DNA from: Peribacillus faecalis
GTDB lineage: Bacteria > Bacillota > Bacilli > Bacillales > DSM-1321
Assembly: GCF_014712675.1 (NCBI RefSeq)
Contig: NZ_JACXSI010000031.1
Coordinates: 1 to 42,474, forward strand
Length of the DNA: 42,474 bases
Direction of reading: 5' to 3'
The notes under the pieces were generated by a model, which searched no databases, was not told where the DNA came from, and saw only the letters and a program-made list of their open reading frames with translations. This document shows, piece after piece, positions 21,760-29,263 of the stretch (position 1 is the first letter of the stretch; every line of letters begins with the position of its first letter). Position numbers and translations under genes: made by a program.

Positions 21760-23088
21760 TTAAGAAATGTGCGCATCTAAAGGACTTGTAACGTTTTTTC
21801 GAAGCAGGACCTGATTGATTTTGAAGTTGTCCATTTCTTTTACGACCAATACATGATCACCCAGCTCCAACTCGTCTCCCACTTGAACTTCACCGATCTT
21901 ATTAGAGTGAATCCATCCTGCGATTGTATCGATATCGTCAATTTCATCAAACGATAAGCCAAAACGCTCTTCAAGCTCAACCAGCAGCACGCGGCCATTG
22001 ATCATATATCGGTTATCGCCGAAAGTGCGGATATCAGCTACTTCATCGCCATCGAATTCATCGCGAATTTCTCCTACGATTTCTTCAAGAACATCTTCCA
22101 TAGACAGAATGCCTGAAGTACCGCCGTATTCGTCAATGACTAGTAACATGTGGACTTGTTCTTTTTGCATCTTCAACAATGCATCTTGAATGCGGGTCGA
22201 TTCAATGACAAATGGGAGTTCCCTGACAAAATCCTCTGGCTTCGATTCTCTTTTTGCAACGATCTGTGTCAGCATCTTCTTTACATTGAGAATCCCAACT
22301 ATCTTATCTTTATCTCCATCTTCGACTACCGGGTAGCGCGTATAGTTATATTCATCCAACACTTTGATGATCTCTTCATAATTCATGTCTTTATCAAGTG
22401 TGATGACTTCAGTCCGGGGTACCATAATATCTTTTGCCATGCGCTCATCAAAAGAAAAGATATTTTCCATGTAAGTGAGCTCGGTCTTATCAATTTCACC
22501 GCCCTGGAAGCTTTGGGCCATAATGATTTTCAACTCTTCCTCGGAAAAAGAATCCTCATGTCCTGCAGGTTTAACGCCGAAGAGACGGAGGAATTGCCGT
22601 GACGTTCCGTTTAATGCCCAGATGAATGGGTAGGTAATCTTACCGAACCAATAAAGTGGGGGAGCAAGCAGTAAACTCATTTTTTCAGCGTACTGAATCG
22701 CTAAAGTTTTTGGAGCCATCTCTCCGACTACAACATGGAGAAACGTTACTAATAAAAAAGCAATTGCATAAGACGAAACTGATGCGGTTGTCTCTGAAAC
22801 ATTAAATATATCAAATACGGGATATAAAAGTCGTTCTACGGCTGGCTTTCCAAGGGCACCTAGTCCTAAAGCTGTGACTGTGATGCCCAACTGACAAGCA
22901 GAGAGGTAATAATCGAGATCACTCGCAACTTTTTTTGCAATACCGGCTTTCTTGTTGCCTTCTGCAATCAATTGATCAATTCTCGACATGCGGAGCTTAA
23001 CAACCGCAAATTCCGCGCCGACAAAAAACGCTGTTAATCCAATCAATATTACTAGTAAAAATAAATTTGTAATCGTAATTATATCCAA
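21760..23088 (-). CDS. CNNM/CorC-family 'hemolysin-like' membrane protein, full length
   Basis: The 442-residue protein has the complete architecture: DUF21/CNNM membrane domain (about 1-195), CBS pair (about 205-335: AKDIMVPRTEVITLDKDM; VHMLLVIDEYGGTSGILSMEDVLEEIVGEIRDE) and CorC/HlyC transporter-associated domain (about 355-430: YMINGRVLLVELEERFGL, DDIDTIAGWI, GDELELGDHVLVVKEMD). Related bacterial proteins take part in Mg2+ or Co2+ homeostasis. TTG 23088 is the start. It shares long identical stretches with the short paralogue downstream, so the pair arose by duplication. A long untranslated leader and an extended -10 promoter lie upstream. Confidence 0.92.
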   Translation of the reverse strand: MDIITITNLFLLVILIGLTAFFVGAEFAVVKLRMSRIDQLIAEGNKKAGIAKKVASDLDYYLSACQLGITVTALGLGALGKPAVERLLYPVFDIFNVSETTASVSSYAIAFLLVTFLHVVVGEMAPKTLAIQYAEKMSLLLAPPLYWFGKITYPFIWALNGTSRQFLRLFGVKPAGHEDSFSEEELKIIMAQSFQGGEIDKTELTYMENIFSFDERMAKDIMVPRTEVITLDKDMNYEEIIKVLDEYNYTRYPVVEDGDKDKIVGILNVKKMLTQIVAKRESKPEDFVRELPFVIESTRIQDALLKMQKEQVHMLLVIDEYGGTSGILSMEDVLEEIVGEIRDEFDGDEVADIRTFGDNRYMINGRVLLVELEERFGLSFDEIDDIDTIAGWIHSNKIGEVQVGDELELGDHVLVVKEMDNFKINQVLLRKNVTSPLDAHIS

Positions 23089-23119
23089 TTACTTCCCTCG
23101 TAAAGAGGGATTCACCTCC
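23089..23119 (-). promoter_or_regulatory. Hairpin between Shine-Dalgarno and TTG start (full CNNM gene)
   Basis: Minus strand: GGAGG (23119-23115), TGAA, TCCCTC-TTTAC-GAGGGA (23110-23094), AGTAA, TTG. The layout is the same as for the paralogue, with the same 4 + 5 base effective spacing but different stem sequence, i.e. with compensatory changes. Confidence 0.7.
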
Positions 23120-23376
23120 ATTAAAATGTCTTTCCATAATTGCTTGGATAACCAAGCTTCCCCATTTAAAGACAATCAGAGCGATAACTTTTTATTTTGA
23201 ACTTTTGAAAAAATTTTAAGTTAAATATTTATAGTAGAAGGCTATATTGTTTCAAAGGGGAGACAGAATCGTTTACGTAAAACTACTGCATATGAAGAAA
23301 TGTTTCTTTCCAATGGTAATTGTGATAATTTCAGTAAGACCTTTCCAACGCGCTCCCCCCTTTTTTTATTAGTGTA
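23120..23376 (-). other. Long 5' leader of the CNNM gene, possible structured RNA
   Basis: About 260 bases separate the promoter from the ribosome binding site and no gene is visible. GGGGAG near the 5' end (about 23350-23359) can pair with CTCCCC (about 23257-23263), closing a domain of roughly 100 bases that contains palindromes such as TTTACGTAAA and GAAACATTTC. I do not recognise a known riboswitch consensus. Regulatory function is inference. Confidence 0.4.
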
Positions 23377-23382
23377 AGAAAA

Positions 23383-23391
23383 ATTATATCA
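23383..23391 (-). promoter_or_regulatory. Extended -10 promoter of the CNNM gene
   Basis: TG-A-TATAAT on the minus strand. No good -35 box, as often with extended -10 promoters. Confidence 0.55.
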
Positions 23392-23536
23392 TATGAAAAG
23401 AATTCCAGTATAGTTATGAGTCTTTCTATGGGATAGTTTACTGAGTTCGTAGTGTAGCTTATATTACAGTGCTAATTGATTGATTATTCTTTTAATTGTA
23501 CAATTAGTAAATAACTGGTTATTCAGGAGAGGGAAC

Positions 23537-23710
23537 GTGAAAAAGCTGAATACTATTTTAATAGCTTTTTTGTCGTATATTGGCGGATTTGCCGCCTATA
23601 ATCTAGTCTTGCATGTTGTTTGGGAACAATCATTAGGCGGAGAATGGGATACCGTATTATTTTGGGGCGGTTTGGCATTTACCTTATTTGCTGTACCTAT
23701 TTATATATGA
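23537..23710 (+). CDS. Small membrane protein (57 aa)
   Basis: GTG 23537 follows GGAGAGGGAAC and opens MKKLNTILIAFLSYIGGFAAY, a first helix, and a second helix LFWGGLAFTLFAVPIY after an acidic loop (GGEWDTV). The frame stops two codons after the second helix, and another frame continues for about 18 basic codons, so a lost C-terminal tail is possible. No family recognised. Confidence 0.6.
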   Translation: MKKLNTILIAFLSYIGGFAAYNLVLHVVWEQSLGGEWDTVLFWGGLAFTLFAVPIYI

Positions 23711-23776
23711 TTCCGGAAAATATAAGAAAAAGTTGAAGAGTCGAAATATTACATAAGTAAAAAGAGGTGCACAATC

Positions 23777-24331
23777 ATGCTTATACATAAAATTGATGAA
23801 GAAGTTTCTTTAAGGATGTTCAACTCGGATGATGCAGAGGAGTTTTATTATTTAACGATTCGTTCCAAGGAGTATTTAAAAGAATGGCTCGGTTGGCTCG
23901 ATTATACAAAGACTGTCGCGGATACGGAGCGAAATATTGCAGCCAGATGTCAGGAGGTTGTCCAAAATGGCGGTTATCCGCAGTCATTCGCGATTATTTA
24001 TAAAGGGAAGATTGCCGGTACAATCGGTTTTAATACCATTTATAAAGCTCACAAAATCGGTGTAGTAGGCTATTGGCTCGGGGAAGAATTTCAAGGGAAA
24101 GGTATTATGTCTAAAGCATTTAAAGCGTTAATTGATTACGGATTTAATGATCTGAAACTGAATCGAATAGAAGTAAGGGCTGCGGTTGGCAATACGAAAA
24201 GCAGAGCGCTTCCCGAAAAATTCGGCTTTCAGCAGGAAGGCACCATTAGGGATGCGGAGTGGCTGTACGACCACTTTGTCGACCACACTGTATATGGGCT
24301 TTTAGCTCGAGAATGGGGAAGTGAGCAATGA
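23777..24331 (+). CDS. RimJ/RimL-type GNAT acetyltransferase (YdaF-like)
   Basis: The 184-residue protein matches the YdaF/RimL group: LRMFNSDDAEEFYYL near the N-terminus, IGVVGYWLGEEFQGKGIMSKAFKALIDYGF with the acetyl-CoA loop (about 93-122), and LNRIEVRAAVGNTKSRALPEKFGFQQEGT (about 127-155). Relatives acetylate protein N-termini or amino groups of small molecules. ATG 23777 follows AAAGAGGTGC. The HIT-family gene begins 28 bases after its stop and is probably co-transcribed. Confidence 0.92.
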   Translation: MLIHKIDEEVSLRMFNSDDAEEFYYLTIRSKEYLKEWLGWLDYTKTVADTERNIAARCQEVVQNGGYPQSFAIIYKGKIAGTIGFNTIYKAHKIGVVGYWLGEEFQGKGIMSKAFKALIDYGFNDLKLNRIEVRAAVGNTKSRALPEKFGFQQEGTIRDAEWLYDHFVDHTVYGLLAREWGSEQ

Positions 24332-24359
24332 ACTATATACAATCCATGAGAAAATATAA

Positions 24360-24842
24360 ATGAGAAAAATCACATTATCAAATGGTCAAGTCGTAGAAAC
24401 GGAATGTTTGAGCTGTTCCTTAACGAGCGGGCTTATTGAGCCGGATGGCGGTGTTGTTGCAGAAACGGATCATTTTCACGCGCACCAGGATGTTGCTTAC
24501 CCAATAAAAGGGTTGATCATTTTGGCATCGAAACGCCATATTAAATGCTTTGATGAATTGACGGATGCAGAACGTCTCGATTATATCAACCTTCTATCGG
24601 AAATTCGCAAGGCGCAGAGAAAAGTGTTAGGCATTGAATATGTCTATTATTTTTACAATGAAGATACAACCCATCACTTCCATACGTGGATAGTTCCGCG
24701 CTACGAATGGATGGCGGAGTTTGGTCGTTCTATTGAATCTGTCAGACCTGTGCTCCTTCATGCAAGAAGGAATATGAATGATGAAGTGAATGTGAAGGAA
24801 GTAATGGCTGTAATTGAAATGTTGAGGAATGAACTGAAGTGA
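24360..24842 (+). CDS. HIT-family-like protein
   Basis: The 160-residue protein has the overall HIT pattern: CLSCSLTSG, an early strand ETDHFHAHQD, a core GLIILASKRHI and a late histidine-rich strand THHFHTWIVPRYEW (about 99-112). Only HxH of the HxHxHxx triad is present; tryptophan occupies the third histidine position. HIT enzymes hydrolyse or transfer nucleotides; the altered triad makes activity uncertain. The ribosome binding site is weak. A metallophosphoesterase remnant follows 6 bases later. Confidence 0.75.
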   Translation: MRKITLSNGQVVETECLSCSLTSGLIEPDGGVVAETDHFHAHQDVAYPIKGLIILASKRHIKCFDELTDAERLDYINLLSEIRKAQRKVLGIEYVYYFYNEDTTHHFHTWIVPRYEWMAEFGRSIESVRPVLLHARRNMNDEVNVKEVMAVIEMLRNELK

Positions 24843-24848
24843 GATGAA

Positions 24849-25001
24849 ATGAACAACGATAGAATTGCAATGCTGGCAGATGTTCACGGAAATACAAGTG
24901 CTTTAAAAGCGGTTGTCGAAGATTGTGTATTGCAAAGGCTTAATGAGCAATATAGCTATAAACAAGAGGTTATTGAATTTTTCAGAAAAAGACATTGGTG
25001 A
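24849..25001 (+). pseudogene. Metallophosphoesterase remnant with internal deletion
   Basis: The 50-codon frame starts as a calcineurin-like phosphoesterase, RIAMLADVHGNTSALKAVVED, containing the D-x-H metal motif (D11, H13). It jumps at about residue 28 to what looks like a C-terminal helix, LNEQYSYKQEVIEFFRK, and stops. All later metal motifs (GD, GNH, H, GHxH) are missing. Full-length members are about 230-280 residues, so roughly 200 codons are gone, with the reading frame kept. It abuts the HIT gene and must have been its operon partner. Confidence 0.7.
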
Positions 25002-25062
25002 ATCATTGATTACATATAAGTTAATGGCAAGGATAACTTTTATATGAAAATAAGGTGATGAA

Positions 25063-25707
25063 ATGAAAAATCCAGTATATAAAGTGATTTCGTTAAATGC
25101 AGGGAAAATTGAAACGTTAACGTACGGCAAGCAAACAATTGAATCAGCAATCCGCAAGCAGCCTGTCGGGGAGCCGGTATACTTGAGCAGAATGGGGTTA
25201 GTGTGTGATGAGCAGGCGACTGAAGTGCATGGCGGAGCGGATAAGGCATTATGCTTATATCCGTATGAACATTATTCGTATTGGCGCGACATTTTACCGG
25301 ACTTTAGCGAAACTGCCTTATTTGGTGAGAACTTGACGGTGGAAGGATTAACGGAAAAGAACGCTCATATCGGTGATACTTTCTCGTTCGGCGAGACGAT
25401 TATCCAAATTTCCGAGCCGCGCAATCCGTGCTATAAACTGGCTGCTAAATATGACGTGCCTGATATGGTTATCAAAGTGCGGGATACAGGATATACCGGC
25501 TTTTATTTCAGAGTGTTGCAAGAAGGAACGGTCAAGCCTGGCGATAATCTTGTGCTAATTGAGCAGCATCCGCACCAAGTTTCGGTCGACCTCGTGAACG
25601 ATGTGACATTTTTTGACCGGAAGAACAAGGAGAAGCTCGAAAAAGTACTGCAGGTCGATGCTCTATCAGAAAACTATCGTAACAGTTTAAAGGGACATGA
25701 CTTATAA
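25063..25707 (+). CDS. MOSC domain protein (YiiM-like)
   Basis: The 214-residue protein has the MOSC domain: HGGADKALCLYPYEHYSYW (about 53-71), FGENLTVEGL (about 87-96), and PRNPCYKLAAKY with the conserved cysteine thought to accept the molybdenum-cofactor sulfur (about residue 125). A C-terminal three-helix segment follows, as in YiiM-type proteins that reduce N-hydroxylated compounds. ATG 25063 follows AAGGTGATGAA. The 55-residue membrane protein gene overlaps its stop by 11 bases. Confidence 0.9.
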   Translation: MKNPVYKVISLNAGKIETLTYGKQTIESAIRKQPVGEPVYLSRMGLVCDEQATEVHGGADKALCLYPYEHYSYWRDILPDFSETALFGENLTVEGLTEKNAHIGDTFSFGETIIQISEPRNPCYKLAAKYDVPDMVIKVRDTGYTGFYFRVLQEGTVKPGDNLVLIEQHPHQVSVDLVNDVTFFDRKNKEKLEKVLQVDALSENYRNSLKGHDL

Positions 25708-25864
25708 AAAAGTGTATTTGCTATTATTCATTTATTGTGCCATTGCTTTTAGCTGTCTTCAGTTATTCGAGCATCGCTTGTTGCTGCCACTATTAATGGC
25801 AGGCGGAATTTTATTAGGTGGACTGCTGAAAGGTTACGCCAAGGATCATAAAAATCGGCAGTAA
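25697..25864 (+). CDS. Small two-helix membrane protein coupled to MOSC gene
   Basis: ATG 25697 follows AAAGGGAC and overlaps the end of the MOSC gene by 11 bases, indicating coupled translation. The 55-residue product has two hydrophobic helices (VYLLLFIYCAIAFSCL; LLLPLLMAGGILLGGLL) and a basic tail. No family recognised; it may anchor or accompany the MOSC enzyme, which is inference. Confidence 0.65.
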   Translation: MTYKKVYLLLFIYCAIAFSCLQLFEHRLLLPLLMAGGILLGGLLKGYAKDHKNRQ

Positions 25865-25886
25865 AAAAGCTTTTATAGTCAGCCCA

Positions 25887-25895
25887 TGCTATAAT
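25887..25895 (+). promoter_or_regulatory. Extended -10 promoter
   Basis: TG-C-TATAAT, about 90 bases before the zinc-ribbon gene. Confidence 0.5.
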
Positions 25896-25983
25896 ATACA
25901 ACTTAGGGACAATTACGATTTTTTTCATAATTGAAGGATGCTAAAATGCCTCCGCCTACTGAACAAAAATGGAGGTTACAGCA

Positions 25984-26193
25984 ATGAATAAAAGATGGAC
26001 AATCAAAGATATTCAAGCATATGTAGAGAAAAATTCCGATAGTAAACTATTATCGACAGAATACCACGGTTTTTCCCAAAAGCTTCTTTTTAAATGTGAA
26101 TGCGGGAATAATTTCGAGAAATCATTCACGAAGTTCAAAAAGAATAACCAACGCAAATGCGACACGTGCCAACCACCAAAAGAGTCACGTTAA
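25984..26193 (+). CDS. Small zinc-ribbon-like protein
   Basis: The 69-residue protein begins KRWTIKDIQAYVEKN, with a short helix, and carries CECG and CDTC knuckles about 24 residues apart (within KCECGNNFEKSF and QRKCDTCQPP), consistent with one Zn2+ site. ATG 25984 has TGGAGG 8 bases upstream. The domain resembles ribbons found beside HNH or VSR endonucleases, but no nuclease part exists here. It has its own promoter and a strong terminator. Confidence 0.65.
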   Translation: MNKRWTIKDIQAYVEKNSDSKLLSTEYHGFSQKLLFKCECGNNFEKSFTKFKKNNQRKCDTCQPPKESR

Positions 26194-26223
26194 TAAGAAA
26201 CATTCATGATTTCACACTCACAC

Positions 26224-26257
26224 CCCCGGGATGAAAATATTTTCCCGGGGTTTTGTT
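26224..26257 (+). terminator. Strong intrinsic terminator
   Basis: CCCCGGGA (26224-26231) and TCCCGGGG (26243-26250) around an A/T-rich loop, followed by TTTTGTTTT. Confidence 0.88.
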
Positions 26258-26276
26258 TTCCACCAAGCTACCCATA

Positions 26277-26471
26277 ATGGTAATGCTATGGTGTGTAACT
26301 TATACGACGGTTTTAATGGTGGTTTTATCCCTGGATAAGAAACTGTATGGAAATTGCTTGTGTATATGGGACCCGCCCTTCATTCATGATACGAGTTTAA
26401 CAATTGTCGAAGCGGATAATCATACATGTAAAATTGTGCTTGCGGGAGATTTGGAGCATCGGGCTATGTAA
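26277..26471 (+). CDS. Doubtful ORF between two terminators
   Basis: A 64-codon frame ending just before a perfect terminator. Its N-terminus is hydrophobic (MLWCVTYTTVLMVVLSL) and the rest reads plausibly (TIVEADNHTCKIVLAGDLEH). No ribosome binding site or promoter is visible. It may be the tail of a decayed gene. Confidence 0.25.
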   Translation: MVMLWCVTYTTVLMVVLSLDKKLYGNCLCIWDPPFIHDTSLTIVEADNHTCKIVLAGDLEHRAM

Positions 26472-26474
26472 TTT

Positions 26475-26510
26475 AAGACAGATGACCGGTAGTCATCTGT
26501 CTTATTTTTG
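26475..26510. terminator. Strong intrinsic terminator
   Basis: Perfect 12-bp arms AAGACAGATGAC and GTCATCTGTCTT around CGGTA, followed by ATTTTTG. Confidence 0.85.
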
Positions 26511-26554
26511 TCTTTCAATAATCAAGGTATGATTGAAATGCTGTAGTTTTATAG

Positions 26555-26582
26555 AGAGGATTCCGCTAATTCGGAGTCCTCT
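26555..26582. terminator. Possible terminator of the sigma factor gene
   Basis: AGAGGATTCCG and CGGAGTCCTCT pair with one mismatch just after the sigma gene's stop (minus strand). The U-tract is poor. Confidence 0.4.
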
Positions 26583-26593
26583 TGCTATGTTCT

Positions 26594-27091
26594 TTACAGG
26601 AGTTCCATCTGCTTCCGTAAACTTTTTAATGCTGATCTCCGCCACGATTTTACAACTGTTTTATTGACCTGATAAATGGCGGCAATGTCATCAAGCGAAT
26701 GATCGTACAAAAATGTATGAACGACCCATCTTTTTTGGAGCTCGGTCAAATTCTTACAATAATGGAGAACAGCATCTGTTTCCTCAATGGTATAAGTGTG
26801 AGTGTAGGAGGGCCGGATATCGGATTCCACCAACGAAGTAATGTTGTGTCTTTCATATCGGCCTTCGAGTTGCAACTCATTCAACAGTCTGCCGCGAATC
26901 GTCGCATAAGCAAATGTCGAAAAAGCGGAAGAATGGCCATCATATTTGGTGCTTGCTTCCCACAGTGCCTGTAAGGCAACACTGTAAAAATGGTCGAAGT
27001 TTTTATAGATTCTCAAGGAATGCATGATTTTATACAACATTGGCTTGTATTGCTCAACTAATCTTTCAAAATGATCCATTAAACTATCCAT
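26594..27091 (-). CDS. Orphan sigma-70 family RNA polymerase sigma factor
   Basis: The 165-residue protein has region 2 (KNFDHFYSVALQALWEASTKY followed by FSTFAYATIRGRLLNEL, about 30-75), which binds core RNA polymerase and melts the -10 element, and region 4 (LTELQKRWVVHTFLYDHSLDDIAAIYQVNKTVVKSWRRSALKSL, about 115-158), which reads the -35. Length is that of ECF or ComX/SigH-like factors. No anti-sigma factor or clear target gene is adjacent, so control may be by expression only. The start at 27091 has a poor ribosome binding site; ATG 27079 is an alternative. Confidence 0.82.
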   Translation of the reverse strand: MDSLMDHFERLVEQYKPMLYKIMHSLRIYKNFDHFYSVALQALWEASTKYDGHSSAFSTFAYATIRGRLLNELQLEGRYERHNITSLVESDIRPSYTHTYTIEETDAVLHYCKNLTELQKRWVVHTFLYDHSLDDIAAIYQVNKTVVKSWRRSALKSLRKQMELL

Positions 27092-27581
27092 TCTGAAAAA
27101 CGCGTTCTTCGTTTATTCCCAGGTGCCTTTACTATAAAGCTAATCGAAAAATGCTGCTAATCAGCGCAGTTTACGTTTGATTCTCCAAACATCATGTACG
27201 GCCTAATTAAACGTTTTGTTTGAGATTAGATAGTGAAAGTTTGAGTATTTCTTATAGGGAAAGGAATTTTTCTTATGAATTGTGGTGGAAAATAGAATAT
27301 TAGATTTGAGTTGGCTTATATATTAAATGATTCCAAGTTGGATTGTGCCTTTGGACACCGAATAGCGTCTTGGCAATTTGGAGGGAATAAAAAATGGCCA
27401 TCCGTTCAATAAAGAATGAAAGGCTGGCCATATTTGCCTGGATGTACCAGGAGGTAAAACTAAACCAATAGCAGTTTGAAGGAATTAACGGCTTTAATTT
27501 TCTTTGTAGAAAGGTAAAACGAGTATTGAAAGCGAAACAATACGATGTGGAAAAAACTTCTTGAAAAAGGAGAGTAGCCGA
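27092..27581. other. 490-base intergenic region with orphan hairpin
   Basis: No convincing gene. A hairpin ATGGCCA/TGGCCAT (27394-27400 and 27425-27431) followed on the minus strand by T(6) looks like a leftward terminator with no leftward gene in front of it, so a gene may have been lost. GTTTGA-N12-GGGAAA near 27240 has a faint resemblance to a general stress (sigma B) promoter for the alcohol dehydrogenase; weak. Confidence 0.4.
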
Positions 27582-28781
27582 ATGTTCAAGCTTTACTGTA
27601 GAACTTATCAATTCATTCTTAAATTTGTTGCGTATTTCCTCCCTTGGCGCAAGCCTGAGCTTTTAGAAGGGAAAGGGAGCCTGAGCCGTTTGCCAGGCAA
27701 TATTAAAAAGCAAGGGATTAGACGTGTACTGATTGTGACAGACAAAGGTATTACTTCATTCGGTTTGGTGGATAAAATGATAGATGGACTAGATGCAGAA
27801 GGAGTACAATATTTTGTTTACGACCAAACAGTACCGAATCCGACAATCGATAACATCGAAGAGGCGCTTGTAATCTATAAAAAGAATCAATGCAGTGGTA
27901 TTATCGCTTTCGGCGGTGGTTCGCCGATTGATTGTGCCAAAGGTGTAGCGGCTCGTATCGCAAGACCGAAAAAGCAGATTCCTCAATTGAAGGGGCTCCT
28001 AAAGGTGAGAAAAAGCATACCGCCGCTTTTTGCCGTGCCGACCACTTCCGGAACAGGCAGTGAGGCGACAGTTGCCGCGGTGATTTCCGATAAAAGAACG
28101 AATGAAAAGTACGCAATTAATGATCCATCGCTTATTCCTTACGTGGCGGTGCTCGATCCACTGCTGACGGTTAAGCTTCCGGCGCATATAACTTCGACGA
28201 CTGGCATGGATGCGCTAACTCATGCGATCGAGGCGTACATCGGCAATAGCAATACTGAGGAGACGAGGGAATGCAGCAGAGAGGCGGTACAGCTGATTTC
28301 CGAAAATTTATATGAGGCGTACATTAATGGCAGCAATTTGACTGCCCGCAAAAACATGCAGCGTGCAGCTTACTTGGCGGGGATTGCTTTTACTCGTGCT
28401 TATGTCGGCTATGTGCACGCCATCGCTCATACATTAGGCGGATTTTACAATGTACCTCACGGGCTTGCTAATGCGGTTATTTTGCCACATGTGCTCGAAT
28501 ATTATGGCAGCGCGGCACATAAGCCTTTAGCGGAGCTTGCCGATGAGGCGGGAGTTTGTGAAGCTTCGGATTCGATTGAAGAGAAGGCGAACAAGCTGAT
28601 TGACGCCATCAAGAAGTTGAATGAGGATATGGATATTCCAACTACAATAAGCGGCATTAAAGAAGAGGATTTGCCGGTGATGATCGAGCGGGCATTAAAG
28701 GAAGCAAACCCATTGTACCCGGTGCCGAAAATTTTAGGAAAACAGGATTTGCTGAACCTTTACAAAATGATAATGGAATAG
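27582..28781 (+). CDS. Iron-containing alcohol dehydrogenase
   Basis: The 399-residue enzyme oxidises or reduces alcohols/aldehydes with NAD(P). It has the nucleotide loop GGGSPIDCAKG (about 109-119), the conserved PTTSGTGSEAT (about 152-162), and metal ligands D and H in GMDALTHAIEAY (about 208-219) and two histidines in HAIAHTLGGFYNVPHGLANA (about 280-299). ATG 27582 follows AAAGGAGAG with 9 bases spacing; an upstream in-frame TTG at 27561 lies on the ribosome binding site. An N-terminal extension (KLYCRTYQFILKFVAYFLPW) is unusually hydrophobic and aromatic for this family and may attach to membranes. A terminator follows within 30 bases. Confidence 0.93.
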   Translation: MFKLYCRTYQFILKFVAYFLPWRKPELLEGKGSLSRLPGNIKKQGIRRVLIVTDKGITSFGLVDKMIDGLDAEGVQYFVYDQTVPNPTIDNIEEALVIYKKNQCSGIIAFGGGSPIDCAKGVAARIARPKKQIPQLKGLLKVRKSIPPLFAVPTTSGTGSEATVAAVISDKRTNEKYAINDPSLIPYVAVLDPLLTVKLPAHITSTTGMDALTHAIEAYIGNSNTEETRECSREAVQLISENLYEAYINGSNLTARKNMQRAAYLAGIAFTRAYVGYVHAIAHTLGGFYNVPHGLANAVILPHVLEYYGSAAHKPLAELADEAGVCEASDSIEEKANKLIDAIKKLNEDMDIPTTISGIKEEDLPVMIERALKEANPLYPVPKILGKQDLLNLYKMIME

Positions 28782-28786
28782 CAATC

Positions 28787-28810
28787 AGGGCCTGTTTCGG
28801 CCCTTTTTTA
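28787..28810 (+). terminator. Intrinsic terminator of the alcohol dehydrogenase gene
   Basis: AGGGCC-TGTTTC-GGCCCT followed by TTTTTA. Confidence 0.88.
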
Positions 28811-28814
28811 CTGT

Positions 28815-28924
28815 TTCTTACTCGCAGGTCGCTTCCGCTTTTCGGTTCCCATATGGCTCTTTTTTCATCGAGGCGAGTCTAAGGACTATACATAAGATGA
28901 AAAAGGACTGGTGACACTTTTTCT
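28815..28924 (-). repeat. REP-like repeat copy
   Basis: On the minus strand this contains GGGAACCGAAAAGCGGAAGC with the preceding GAAAAAAGAGCCAT, the same core as at 30921-30949. ACTCGC/GCGAGT (28820-28825 and 28873-28878) bracket it as an inverted repeat. The segment 28897-28924 is a copy of the short AAAAAGGACYGGTGAC repeat also found at 30854, 31207 and 42363. Confidence 0.6.
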
Positions 28925-29222
28925 AATTTGTAACGGAGTGATTCGGTCTCTTTTCTTTAGTGAAGATGCCAATCAAAAAAAGTGTAAGCCCAATCAGGAA
29001 AAAGATTGGGAACAATACCCACATCAGCATGTCTGCTCGGCCATTCTGTACAATAATCGCATATATCAAACCGACTGAAAAAGACAAGGACGGTGCAATG
29101 GTTACCATAATGGTAATGCCCCAAATGATGTTTCTCCATTTTTTCGTCTTTTCGTTACTGAGGAAAAAAGCGATCGACAAGCTGACCAACATAATCGAGA
29201 TTGCAAAGTAAATTGCTGCCAT
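28923..29222 (-). CDS. Three-helix membrane protein of unknown function
   Basis: The 99-residue protein has helices at about 2-20, 32-58 and 70-92, a basic cytoplasmic loop (SNEKTKKWRN) and a basic tail (TKEKRPNHSV). ATG 29222 is chosen over the preceding GTG because AGAGAGG is 7 bases upstream. No family recognised. The gene ends inside the repeat segment. Confidence 0.6.
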   Translation of the reverse strand: MAAIYFAISIMLVSLSIAFFLSNEKTKKWRNIIWGITIMVTIAPSLSFSVGLIYAIIVQNGRADMLMWVLFPIFFLIGLTLFLIGIFTKEKRPNHSVTN

Positions 29223-29263
29223 CACTATACCTCTCTTAATTTCCGAAATTTTCCTACATTATA

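Noticed and set aside
22150-22602. A 150-codon plus-strand frame inside the full-length CNNM gene
   Set aside because: Antisense shadow of a gene with complete domains; no initiation signals.
23120-23376. CNNM leader as a known Mn2+ (yybP-ykoY) or Mg2+ (M-box) riboswitch
   Set aside because: The GGGGAG start is suggestive, but the conserved internal loops of these families could not be found by eye.
27300-27611. A 103-codon minus-strand frame upstream of the alcohol dehydrogenase gene
   Set aside because: It crosses a terminator-like hairpin and the dehydrogenase start, has no ribosome site and no recognisable domain.
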